From DTU052 sp050951725 (lineage in GTDB: Bacteria > Bacillota > Syntrophomonadia > Syntrophomonadales > DTU052), in assembly GCA_050951725.1 (NCBI GenBank), contig JBMNJO010000001.1, positions 124,001 to 188,000 of the forward strand: DNA of 64,000 nucleotides, written 5' to 3'. The translations under genes were made by a program, and so were the position numbers. Below the pieces are notes generated by a model, which was given only the letters and a program-made list of their open reading frames with translations, searched no databases and had not been told where the DNA came from. Below are positions 26,563 to 34,869 of this stretch, one piece after another. The first letter of the stretch is position 1; every line of letters begins with the position of its first letter.

Positions 26563-27351
26563 TTATGCATAGCTGTGCAATCCCGGCAAAAGATAATTGA
26601 CTCCGAAGAATGTGAACATTACCAGAAGAAAACCGCCAATGACCATCCACCGGGCGTAACTGCCGCTCCATTCCCGATTGCGATAAAGATGCAGGTAGAC
26701 AGCATAGATAAGCCAGGTTATCAACGCCCATGTCTCTTTCGGGTCCCAAGACCAGTATTGTCCCCAGGCCTGTTCTGCCCAGATGGCTCCCAGAACAATG
26801 GATAAGGAGAGCAGGGCAAAACCGCCTTTGACAAGCAGGTTGATGTAGTCATCGTCTATAGCCGAGCCTACCGGGAAGAACTGAATTATTGCCAATCCGG
26901 CAGCCAGGGTAAAAGCAGAATAAGATATTGCCGCGGTAATAACATGCACTGTAAGCCAGGGGCTCTTCAAAGCTGGCATCAGCGGAGTCACGATTCCCAG
27001 TTGGCCGTTCATCAATATAGTCAACACAAACACCATCAAAGCTGACATCAGCATTACTACGCCTCCGGCAGCATTTAGCCGATAGCGGTAAGATAGTATC
27101 AAGTACATCAGGACCGTTATCCAGGTGAAACTTAACAGGAACTCCAGCCCATTGGTCAAGGGGAGCATTCCCGTCAAAAAAGTTCTCATAACCAGGACTG
27201 TGAAGTGAAGTACACATCCCGCTACTGCCAGAATCAGTGCGTATTTAAAAATGGTATTCCTGCTGGTCCTATTGCCCACAAAATAGAGCACCCCTGCCAA
27301 CAGGTAAGAAAACAGCACTCCATATATGATAATCGCCATTGTGGTTCCCAT
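26563..27351 (-). CDS. ccsA: CcsA/ResC-type cytochrome c assembly protein
   Basis: 262 residues, about eight membrane helices. The haem-handling WWD domain is present (WAEQAWGQYWSWDPKETW) with conserved His residues in flanking helices (VLHFTVLVMR, LTVHVITAAISYS). With ResB it exports haem and ligates it to CXXCH motifs outside the membrane (system II). Start at ATG 27351, eight bases after GGGGAG; a GTG at 27360 lies too close to the RBS. Immediately downstream of resB. Confidence 0.93.
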   Translation of the reverse strand: MGTTMAIIIYGVLFSYLLAGVLYFVGNRTSRNTIFKYALILAVAGCVLHFTVLVMRTFLTGMLPLTNGLEFLLSFTWITVLMYLILSYRYRLNAAGGVVMLMSALMVFVLTILMNGQLGIVTPLMPALKSPWLTVHVITAAISYSAFTLAAGLAIIQFFPVGSAIDDDYINLLVKGGFALLSLSIVLGAIWAEQAWGQYWSWDPKETWALITWLIYAVYLHLYRNREWSGSYARWMVIGGFLLVMFTFFGVNYLLPGLHSYA

Positions 27352-27379
27352 GATGTCCACTCCCCATCAAAAGATTGCC

Positions 27380-28375
27380 TTATTGCTGAGTATTTACCGA
27401 TTTTTTTCTGACTGGAGCGGCCAGCACATCCAGGCATATACCCAGCATGAGTATAATTCCGCCAACCATGGCCAGGGGCAGTCCCGGATCGTACTTGACC
27501 TCCAGAATTGTATATGGTTCTACCCCAGTGAAAGATATATTTACCTTGTCATCAATCTGGACAGGTTCGTTAAACTTGGCGGCTCCGACCCCTAGAAGCT
27601 TATCATCTTCATAAACCGAAAATATGACATGCGGATTGTCAGGGCGCATAGTAATCGTCTTCATACCATACTCCGGATTGAAGTTAGGTATATACTTGTA
27701 TATCTTAACCGTCCGATTCGTACCCCCTGGTTTAAGCCGGGCGCCCTCCAGGAAACTCTCCGACTTTTCCTCACCGTTTTCAGCAATATAATCAGCATTA
27801 ACCCGATAGCCAAAGCTGGTCTGATAGGCCTTAACCCCCTGGTAATTCAAGGGGTAGTTCACACTGATCACTGCCTGATCCACCTTTTGTCCCTGTTCCA
27901 GAATGGTAACCTCGGAAACATACTGTGATGGAGACCCATCCTCATTGAACTCTATTCTGAAGTCATCCAACTGCAGGGTAAAAGGATCGTCAATATCCAG
28001 CACCTGCGACATATTAACCTGTTCACCGGCAAATAAATGAATTCTTTCCTGCTGACCGTAGGCAACGTAAATAATGCCGCCTATTATTATCAGCACTATA
28101 CCCAGATGGAGTAACAGGCTCCCCAGGTGACGGAACCAGGTTTTGCTTCCCGGCTTGTTGCGCAAGAATCGCAAAGTACGTCGAATGCGGTTAACCGTAC
28201 AAAAAATCATATTCAAAAGCAATAGGAGCAAAAGGAGTCGGAAAACCGGGGCCTGAGAAAAGGTCCGGGGAAGAACAGAACTGCCAATCACCGAAGCCAA
28301 CCCTACCAGGAGCAACAAGACCAATCCGGTTTTCATAGAGGATATGAAGTTATACATCCTATGCATGACTTGCAT
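27380..28375 (-). CDS. resB: ResB/Ccs1-type cytochrome c biogenesis protein
   Basis: 331 residues. Three N-terminal helices (SMKTGLVLLLLVGLASVIGS, VFRLLLLLLLLNMIFC, LLLHLGIVLIIIGGIIYVA), a large extracytoplasmic domain (~110-295) and a final helix (LPLAMVGGIILMLGICLDVL), the standard ResB topology. Works with CcsA. ATG 28375 follows GGAGGG. The two genes should mature the pentaheme cytochrome encoded next door. Confidence 0.92.
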   Translation of the reverse strand: MQVMHRMYNFISSMKTGLVLLLLVGLASVIGSSVLPRTFSQAPVFRLLLLLLLLNMIFCTVNRIRRTLRFLRNKPGSKTWFRHLGSLLLHLGIVLIIIGGIIYVAYGQQERIHLFAGEQVNMSQVLDIDDPFTLQLDDFRIEFNEDGSPSQYVSEVTILEQGQKVDQAVISVNYPLNYQGVKAYQTSFGYRVNADYIAENGEEKSESFLEGARLKPGGTNRTVKIYKYIPNFNPEYGMKTITMRPDNPHVIFSVYEDDKLLGVGAAKFNEPVQIDDKVNISFTGVEPYTILEVKYDPGLPLAMVGGIILMLGICLDVLAAPVRKKSVNTQQ

Positions 28376-28518
28376 ATGCCTTGACCCTCCCGTATTGAAC
28401 TCCGTTCAATGGCTTATTGTACTCGAAATAAATCTATTTGACATTGGATTTGTTATACAGTCTAAGTTGTATTTAATCGTCAAGGTTAATATTGGTCCAA
28501 ATAGGCTCCTGTAAATAA

Positions 28519-28542
28519 TTAAGGGAGCAAATACTCCCTTAA
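28519..28542 (-). terminator. Terminator after the pentaheme cytochrome gene
   Basis: TTAAGGGAG (28519-28527)/CTCCCTTAA (28534-28542) hairpin with T-rich continuation on the minus strand. It separates the cytochrome gene from resB. Confidence 0.6.
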
Positions 28543-28655
28543 ATACTATTTATACTGGTTTGATCCCATACGAAGTCTGGTGACGAATATCTATGCATCC
28601 AAAACCCGCTTTATAACCCTCGGCATGGTAATCTGATTTAAATTTAAAAGATCTT

Positions 28656-29210
28656 TTACCAGGATTTTGTCCATGCTTCTTCATCCAAATCATCAATCCA
28701 GCTAAAGATATGACAGTCAGAACAAAATGCATGGGAAGGTTCGTGCATATTGTGGCAGACATTGCAATCCTGCAGACCGTTGTGGGAATCATGCGGATTG
28801 GATTCCGCGAAATCGGTAGCGGCTATGATTTCTTCCCAACTGGAACCTTCTCCGTCCTCAGAGTGACAATCCAGGCAGAAGCTTCTTCCCTCTTCAGGGC
28901 CACCTTCTAAAGGCAGTTCATAATTACCGAGTATATAGTTTAAGCCTTCCATAGCCTTTTCAGGTATGCTGTTGTGATGGCATTCCTGACAGGTTACATC
29001 TTCCTCAGCATGCTTGTGATCCAGCAGAGAACTCTCACTCCAGGTTGAATGATATGGTTTGATTATATGGCAATTGGCGCAGAAGGACGGGTTTTCACTG
29101 GCTTTCAATAACCCTACGGTAGTGCCGGCACCAATTATTATAGCTGCTGCTATTGCGATAAGAATAACCCGTTTATTGAGAAATCTTTCACGAAAACTCT
29201 TCCGTTCCAT
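28656..29210 (-). CDS. Membrane-anchored pentaheme cytochrome c (NapC/NrfH-like)
   Basis: 184 residues. One uncleaved N-terminal helix (RVILIAIAAAIIIGAGTTVG) followed by five haem motifs: CANCH, CQECH, CLDCH, CNVCH and CSDCH. Spare histidines (HHN, HDSHNG, NMHEPSH) can serve as distal ligands. Size and layout suit a quinol-oxidising NrfH/NapC-type cytochrome or a small electron carrier. ATG 29210 behind GGAGG. It is divergent from the Tat flavoprotein at 29554, and the pair probably forms a menaquinol-to-flavoprotein reductase; this pairing is inferred from known fumarate-reductase-like systems. Confidence 0.9.
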   Translation of the reverse strand: MERKSFRERFLNKRVILIAIAAAIIIGAGTTVGLLKASENPSFCANCHIIKPYHSTWSESSLLDHKHAEEDVTCQECHHNSIPEKAMEGLNYILGNYELPLEGGPEEGRSFCLDCHSEDGEGSSWEEIIAATDFAESNPHDSHNGLQDCNVCHNMHEPSHAFCSDCHIFSWIDDLDEEAWTKSW

Positions 29211-29553
29211 TGGAAACCTCCTAACGGTATGTTAAAAAGACGTAAGAATTAAGGGGACATGCACAGTACTTCCTAATATGTTATGAACTTATTCTACAAT
29301 ATCATAGTTTTCTTGCCATTGTATTCACCTACAGAGATTTAACAAAACTCTCGTGATAGCCTCCAATGGGTAGGGTTCTTCTCCAATTGGATTAACATAC
29401 AGTGTTTTGCCCAAAGGTTCGTAATTCCTCACGATGTTTGTAAATTTTCAGAGTGCTACACTGATTGTAAAGACTGCACCAGTACTAACCGCTTTAGATT
29501 TTAATACAGCATTGATTAATGAACGGTAATTATGCAGGAAAGGAGTAGATTTG
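29211..29553. other. Divergent promoter region between cytochrome and flavoprotein
   Basis: 343 AT-rich bases, no gene seen. It must hold promoters for both genes. I found neither a -24/-12 match nor a strong -35/-10 pair by eye. Confidence 0.4.
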
Positions 29554-31248
29554 ATGAGTAGTGAAGAGAAGCAGGAAAAAGGCTTTACTAGACGGACATT
29601 CATTAAAGGTGCTGCCATTGGAACAGTAGGAATTGCTACTGCTGGAATTCTGTCTGGATGTGGGGAGGAGCCATCTGGTACCCCGGGAACCGGGACCGAT
29701 GCAGCCGAAAACCTTCCCAGCTTCTTAAAAGCACCCCCACCAATACCGGATTCCAAAATTACCGAAACTGTTACCGCTGACGTGATCGTCATCGGTGGCG
29801 GGATGTCAGGTTTATGTGCTGCCATGTCGGCAGCTGAGGAGGGCGCCAAGGTAATCCTGTTGGAGAAAACTGAACAGGTAAACTTCCGCGGTAATGACTA
29901 CGGTGCAATAGACAGCAAAATGCAATTAAAAATCAACAACCGGATAAATAAGATGGATGCCGTTCAGGAAATCATGCGCTACAATGCCTACAAAGGCAAC
30001 CAGAGAGTGGTCTCCTTATGGGCCGATCACAGTGGTAAAGTTGCAGACTGGATCATGGCCAAGGCTGAGAGTTATGGCTGCAAGCCCAAACCAGTACCCA
30101 TTGATGAAACCGCTACTCCCGGAACCACCATTAAAGGTTTCCCCACTTTGAGTTTCAGAATGGATCCCAGTGATGTGGCTCAGAACGATGCTCCCAAGGG
30201 TACCGATCCCTGGACAGCATCTATGCGTTATGCGTTGAAACAGGGCTGTGTTGATGCTGGTGTAGATATCCGTTACAAGACTCCCGCAGTTCAGCTGGTA
30301 AGGGAAGACGGTAATAAAGGTCGGGTTACTGCGGTAATAGCAGGAGAAGAAGGTGCCTACAAGAAATATGTCGGCACTAAGGGCATAATCATGTGTTCCG
30401 GGGATTACAATGCCGACAAGGAAATGCGCGAGTACTATATACCTTCCACCAAGTACATTCACGCCAACATGTTTGAGATGGTAAACGGACCCATCAACAC
30501 TGGCGATGGACACAAAATGGCCATGTGGATCGGAGCCGCTATTGACGAATTCCCGCATGCTCCAATGTATTTTGACTTTGCCGTTCCTGGTGCACCGATT
30601 CTGGCCGATGCTCTGATGCGTCAGCCATGGTTAAGTGTCAATGAACGCGGCCTGCGCTACTGCAATGAGGAACTGCCGTATGCCTATCTATCTAATGCAC
30701 AACGCCAGCAACCGGGCAATGCCCGCTGGACTGTATGGGATGAAAAGTGGCCGCAAGAGGCCCCGTCTTTCAAGGTAGTAGCATGTAAAGATATGCGAAC
30801 CAATTTCCACAATCCGGAGAATGTAAAGCAGTATATCGAAAAAGGCTTCATCAGAAGTGCCGATACCCTTGAAGAGCTCGCTGCAAAAATGGAAGTTCCA
30901 AAAGACAATTTCCTGGCTACTGTGAGGCGTTACAATGAACTGGCCAAGAAAGGCGTAGATGAGGATTATGGAAAACGGTCTGCTTGTTTAACAACCATTG
31001 AAAAACCAAAATTCTATGCTTCTCCCCTGGGGACAGCCTTATTGGTAACCCTGGGCGGCCTGAAGATTAATGAGAATCTGCAGGTACTGGACGAAGAGCA
31101 AAATGTAATTCCGGGACTGTATGCGGCGGGTAACGCTTCCGGATGTTATTATTCCAATGACTACAGTGTAAATCTGCCCGGTAACAGTCATGGCCGTGCC
31201 TTTACCTTCGGGTACCTGGCCGGAAAGAGCATACTAAAACACGGTTAA
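29554..31248 (+). CDS. Tat-exported lipoprotein flavoprotein, fumarate-reductase/urocanate-reductase family
   Basis: 564 residues from ATG 29554 (AAGGAGTAG upstream). The N-terminus has a twin-arginine signal (TRRTFIKGAA) running into a lipobox (GILSGCG), so the folded FAD protein should be exported by Tat and anchored outside. FAD-binding domain begins DVIVIGGGMSGLCAAMSAAE (~residue 74); C-terminal GNSHGRAFTFGYLAGKSI closes the FAD_binding_2 fold. It lacks covalently bound haem, so the neighbouring pentaheme protein would supply electrons. Substrate is not evident; the family reduces activated C=C bonds (fumarate, urocanate, acrylates). Flanked on the right by a sigma-54 activator. Confidence 0.9.
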   Translation: MSSEEKQEKGFTRRTFIKGAAIGTVGIATAGILSGCGEEPSGTPGTGTDAAENLPSFLKAPPPIPDSKITETVTADVIVIGGGMSGLCAAMSAAEEGAKVILLEKTEQVNFRGNDYGAIDSKMQLKINNRINKMDAVQEIMRYNAYKGNQRVVSLWADHSGKVADWIMAKAESYGCKPKPVPIDETATPGTTIKGFPTLSFRMDPSDVAQNDAPKGTDPWTASMRYALKQGCVDAGVDIRYKTPAVQLVREDGNKGRVTAVIAGEEGAYKKYVGTKGIIMCSGDYNADKEMREYYIPSTKYIHANMFEMVNGPINTGDGHKMAMWIGAAIDEFPHAPMYFDFAVPGAPILADALMRQPWLSVNERGLRYCNEELPYAYLSNAQRQQPGNARWTVWDEKWPQEAPSFKVVACKDMRTNFHNPENVKQYIEKGFIRSADTLEELAAKMEVPKDNFLATVRRYNELAKKGVDEDYGKRSACLTTIEKPKFYASPLGTALLVTLGGLKINENLQVLDEEQNVIPGLYAAGNASGCYYSNDYSVNLPGNSHGRAFTFGYLAGKSILKHG

Positions 31249-31273
31249 ATTAAACCTGGTATTAAAAACATCT

Positions 31274-31307
31274 AATTAAAGCGGGCCTTAACCGGCCCGC
31301 TTTAATT
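31274..31307. terminator. Bidirectional terminator between flavoprotein and regulator genes
   Basis: AATTAAAGCGGGCC (31274-31287) pairs perfectly with GGCCCGCTTTAATT (31294-31307); A/T ends give T tracts in both directions. It overlaps the end of the convergent regulator gene. Confidence 0.85.
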
Positions 31308-33338
31308 CTTAAGCAACTTGTAGTCTTTGATTTTGCGGTAGAGTGTGGAACGGCTCATGCCAAGCTGTGAGGCTGCTTCGGAGACGTTGTCGGTCTGCTC
31401 CAAAGTTTGCATTATCATTATCCGCTCAACCTCTTTCATGGAAAGGTTGGATGCTGGCTGCACCTGGCCCAGATTAGAATCATTGTCTTCCAACAAATCA
31501 AGTCCGATATCAGCAGTTATTTCCTCCGGTAGGTCCTGAGGGCGGATTACTCCGTCTTCACAGACGTTAATAGCGTAGAACATCGCATTTTTCAACTCTC
31601 TTACGTTCCCCGGCCATTGATAGCGTAACAAACACATAGCCGCCGTATCACTCAGAGTTGGCTGGGCGATCCGCTGTTGACTGGCAATACTGCCAATAAA
31701 GTATTGGGCCAGCTCAGGGATGTCAGAAACACGTTCCCGCAAAGCGGGTATGTTGATTCTTAAGACTTTAAGGCGGTAGTACAAGTCCGAGCGAAACTGA
31801 CCTTTTTCAACCAGCTTTTGCAGGTCTTGGTTGGTAGCCGCAATCAACCTGAAGTTCACTGGAATGTAGCGGGTTCCACCCACACGCATTATCTTCTTAT
31901 CCTCCAATGCACGGAGCAGCACTGGTTGAAGCTGTAAAGGCATATCGGCAATTTCATCCAGAAAGAGAGTTCCCCCGTTGGCCAATTCCAATTTGCCGGC
32001 ACGTCCCTGACGTTCTGCACCGGTAAAGGCGCCTCCCTCATACCCGAACAATTCGCTTTCAGTCAAATTCGCAGGTATAGCTGCACAGTTTACTGCTATG
32101 AAGGGGCCATTTGCTCGGCTGCTGTTGTGTATAGCCTGGGCAAATACTTCTTTCCCGGTGCCGCTTTCTCCCTGGAGTAAGAGGTTGGCATCCAGTTTCG
32201 CGAACTTACGGGCAACTTTAATAGTTTTTTGCATCTCCAGGGAGCTTCCCTTTATTTCATCAAAGCCGAGTATTATATTCGGGGCTTGAGGACGAATTTC
32301 TGTAGTCTTGTCCCGGTTCCTTTTCAAAGTGATTATACAGCCGAAGTTGTTGCCAGAGCGGTCATTCAGAGGCTGAATCGAGCTGATCAGCAGCCGTTGG
32401 TCAGGATGATCTATTTTAATTCCTGCATCATGAACAGGCCGGCCTGATTCAATTACCGACCTAATTAAAGGCTGTTCGCCGAGAAGAAGTTCTATACGGT
32501 TTCCAGTTATATTTTGAGTCATATGATGAAACATCTGTTCAGCGGCCGGATTGGCTTTAGTAATGATCCCGTTATTGTTGAGAACGATGAGGGCTTCGTC
32601 TGTTGCTTGCAGGGTTAAGTTGATGAATTCATTATTGAGAGCCAGATGAAATTGATTTTGAATCGCCCAGGCCATAGAGACTACCAGACCTAACGATTGA
32701 GAACTCTGCTTGCTGAAGCTCGAAGTGACAACACATAAAGAACCTGCCATGTTATAGTTGACATCAAAAATAGGGGCTGATGAGCAGGATATCTCTTCGT
32801 ACTTTTCAAAATAGTGCTCGGGGCCGCATATCTGTATGGGGGTACCTTGAATCAGGCTTATGCAGTGGGCGCAAGTACCTACTGTGGATTCATTCCAAAC
32901 TGATCCGGGTGTAAGGTTGAATCGTTCATTTTGCCTTCTAAGTGATTCATTGCCTTCGATTACCCTTAGCATAGCACCGTCTTCATCTGATAGCAGAACA
33001 ATGGCGTCAGACAGCATAGCTTCCAATTGGCAGATATACGGGTCGGCAGCCATAAGCAGCAGATCTTTTTTATACGTTATTTCCTGGAAAGCATGTTTGT
33101 CCAACACGGGGCCATAATTATAGGTATAAGGATCCATGCCGTGGTTATAAGATCTCAACCAGGAATCGACTACATTGGTTCTGACCAAATCTGCCTTCTG
33201 TACATCAAGACGCTGTTTGACAAGGGCATCCTTATGCTGGCGGATTTTGTTCATTAGAATAAGGTCGTTTTTGCCAGGCTGCGTATCCAGGCGGTCTTTA
33301 GCCATGGGACTGAGCAGGTCTTCGACAAGTTTCAACAT
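31302..33338 (-). CDS. Sigma-54-dependent activator, GAF-PAS-AAA+-Fis (AcoR-like), second copy
   Basis: 678 residues from ATG 33338, five bases after GAGAGG. Sensor region ~85-230 (SVWNESTVGTCAHCISLIQG) with several cysteines, PAS ~235-345, AAA+ with Walker A GESGTGKE, contact loop GAFTGA and Walker B LFLDEIADMP, then Fis HTH (VSEAASQLGMSRSTLYRKIK). Same architecture as the regulator at 19148 but diverged in the sensor. It faces a second -24/-12 promoter at 33522 and is convergent with the flavoprotein gene. Likely target is the PucR-type gene at 33579, giving a regulatory cascade (inference). Confidence 0.92.
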   Translation of the reverse strand: MLKLVEDLLSPMAKDRLDTQPGKNDLILMNKIRQHKDALVKQRLDVQKADLVRTNVVDSWLRSYNHGMDPYTYNYGPVLDKHAFQEITYKKDLLLMAADPYICQLEAMLSDAIVLLSDEDGAMLRVIEGNESLRRQNERFNLTPGSVWNESTVGTCAHCISLIQGTPIQICGPEHYFEKYEEISCSSAPIFDVNYNMAGSLCVVTSSFSKQSSQSLGLVVSMAWAIQNQFHLALNNEFINLTLQATDEALIVLNNNGIITKANPAAEQMFHHMTQNITGNRIELLLGEQPLIRSVIESGRPVHDAGIKIDHPDQRLLISSIQPLNDRSGNNFGCIITLKRNRDKTTEIRPQAPNIILGFDEIKGSSLEMQKTIKVARKFAKLDANLLLQGESGTGKEVFAQAIHNSSRANGPFIAVNCAAIPANLTESELFGYEGGAFTGAERQGRAGKLELANGGTLFLDEIADMPLQLQPVLLRALEDKKIMRVGGTRYIPVNFRLIAATNQDLQKLVEKGQFRSDLYYRLKVLRINIPALRERVSDIPELAQYFIGSIASQQRIAQPTLSDTAAMCLLRYQWPGNVRELKNAMFYAINVCEDGVIRPQDLPEEITADIGLDLLEDNDSNLGQVQPASNLSMKEVERIMIMQTLEQTDNVSEAASQLGMSRSTLYRKIKDYKLLKN

Positions 33339-33521
33339 GAACACCTCTCTTCCTCTTAGGACTGTACAATCTCCTTAATCAGATACCACAACCAGATATT
33401 CTTATTTTAACACATATTGCTTTGGAGAATTAGGGTCTGATGGTTCAATATGAGACGGAATCGTAATAAATAACACGCATCCAAGACCGATATATCGGGG
33501 TCTGCAGTGTTCTCAGGCTGT

Positions 33522-33537
33522 TGGCACATATTTTGCA
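33522..33537 (+). promoter_or_regulatory. Sigma-54 (-24/-12) promoter of the PucR-type regulator
   Basis: TGGCAC-ATATT-TTGCA fits the sigma-54 consensus fully. It lies 42 bases before the ATG at 33579 and is divergent from a sigma-54 activator. Confidence 0.9.
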
Positions 33538-33544
33538 TATCCAT

Positions 33545-33557
33545 TGATACAGTATCA
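33545..33557. promoter_or_regulatory. Palindrome at the predicted start site of the PucR-type gene
   Basis: TGATAC-A-GTATCA, a 6+1+6 inverted repeat located 8-20 bases after the -12 element, i.e. over the expected transcription start. Candidate operator, possibly for autoregulation. Confidence 0.5.
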
Positions 33558-33578
33558 CTACTGTGTAAGAGGTGAGTC

Positions 33579-34763
33579 ATGGTGTCTATGATGGCAATAA
33601 ATTCCGTGTATCATCTAATAGATGGAGTGCTTGATGAGGGTTTGCCATATATCGCGAAGTATGTCGAAGGCAATCTTAAGCATTCTATAGTGATTACTGA
33701 CCACGATGGACATATACACTACCCCTTGGAAGTTAGTAATTCCAGTGAGGTTGATGATGTTTTTGTTTCTATTCCCGCCCTTATTGCAGGACGAGACTAT
33801 TTTTACCAGCGGGGCAATGGATATCTTTATTACCGGGTGCGCTATAACGGTTCCAGCGCCTATATAATCGCTCAAGGTATTCCGGTAGAACAAATATCCC
33901 AGGCATTGTCGGTATTGAGTCAAACCAGGCTGGCCGTTAAATGCTATTTTGCAAAACTGCGCAAAGAAAGTGAGCACTTTGAAAGGGAGCTAGCTGAATA
34001 TCTTTTTAACAACAGTAATGCGAGTATTCGTGATATTGCAAGACTAAGCGAAAACCGTCTGGAAATGGACCGGTCTTATTTCGTAACCCTGGTGGAGTCC
34101 GAAGAGGAATCGGCTGACATCAATATGCAGTTAGTTCGTTCATATCTCTATGAATGTCTTAAAAAAGACAAATTTGAAGCTATCCCTCTCACGTGGTCAA
34201 ACACTCTGGCTATGGTAATCCCGGTTTGTTCCAATAGAGACAGTTTTGATGAGCCCCTCAGTTGGCCGGCTATGATAAGATACAAAGCGGTTCTCGAGAA
34301 AAAGTTTAGCTTATCCTTAGCTCAAGGGGGTGGCCGGGTTTATCCCCTGGATGAGTTGCGAAAAAGCTTTTACGAGGCCAGGATTGCGTTAACACTGCCC
34401 CGGTTATTGAATGAGCATCATTATGTGCAGAAGTTTTCCGACCTAGGTATTTATTATCCGATATTCTGTCAGAGCCCTCAGGATATTAAAAGTTTTTGCT
34501 GGGGAATGCTGGGCAGAGTTATTGAATATGACGAAAAAACTGATGGGGAATTGATGCCGACCTTACGTAAGCTCTTGGATTCCAACGTTAATATGAAGAG
34601 TACCGCTGACAGCCTGTTTATTCATGTAAACACCCTTTACTATAGAGTCAATAAAATAGAAGAATTACTGGGGATCAACTTTTCCAGTATGGACAGCCGG
34701 GTTAACCTGTTTATTGCCATCAAGGTCTGGGATACCCTGAAGGCCAATGGCTTTGTTGACTGA
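33579..34763 (+). CDS. PucR/CdaR-family transcriptional regulator
   Basis: 394 residues; ATG 33579 behind AGAGGTGAG. The N-terminal ~130 residues look like a sensory domain (SIVITDHDGHIHYPLEV resembles a PAS/CdaR-like sensor). The middle is a GGDEF-like CdaR region (LAQGGGRVYPLDELRKSFYEARIAL), and the C-terminus is the PucR-type HTH (LLDSNVNMKSTADSLFIHVNTLYYRVNKIEELLG). Family members control purine, sugar-acid or other catabolic genes. Unusually, it is itself preceded by a sigma-54 promoter. Likely targets are the adjacent CoA-transferase and flavoprotein genes (inference). Confidence 0.86.
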   Translation: MVSMMAINSVYHLIDGVLDEGLPYIAKYVEGNLKHSIVITDHDGHIHYPLEVSNSSEVDDVFVSIPALIAGRDYFYQRGNGYLYYRVRYNGSSAYIIAQGIPVEQISQALSVLSQTRLAVKCYFAKLRKESEHFERELAEYLFNNSNASIRDIARLSENRLEMDRSYFVTLVESEEESADINMQLVRSYLYECLKKDKFEAIPLTWSNTLAMVIPVCSNRDSFDEPLSWPAMIRYKAVLEKKFSLSLAQGGGRVYPLDELRKSFYEARIALTLPRLLNEHHYVQKFSDLGIYYPIFCQSPQDIKSFCWGMLGRVIEYDEKTDGELMPTLRKLLDSNVNMKSTADSLFIHVNTLYYRVNKIEELLGINFSSMDSRVNLFIAIKVWDTLKANGFVD

Positions 34764-34869
34764 ACCCCGAGTATTCCCGTTTTCTCCGCACCAAGCGCTA
34801 TGGTATTATGGTTAGGTACAAATATTTAAAATAATAGTTCCAATTTTAGCTGCGAAAGGGGATAAGGGA

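Noticed and set aside
29211..29553. Possible third sigma-54 promoter in front of the flavoprotein gene
   Set aside because: No TGGCAC-N5-TTGCA or near match found on either strand.
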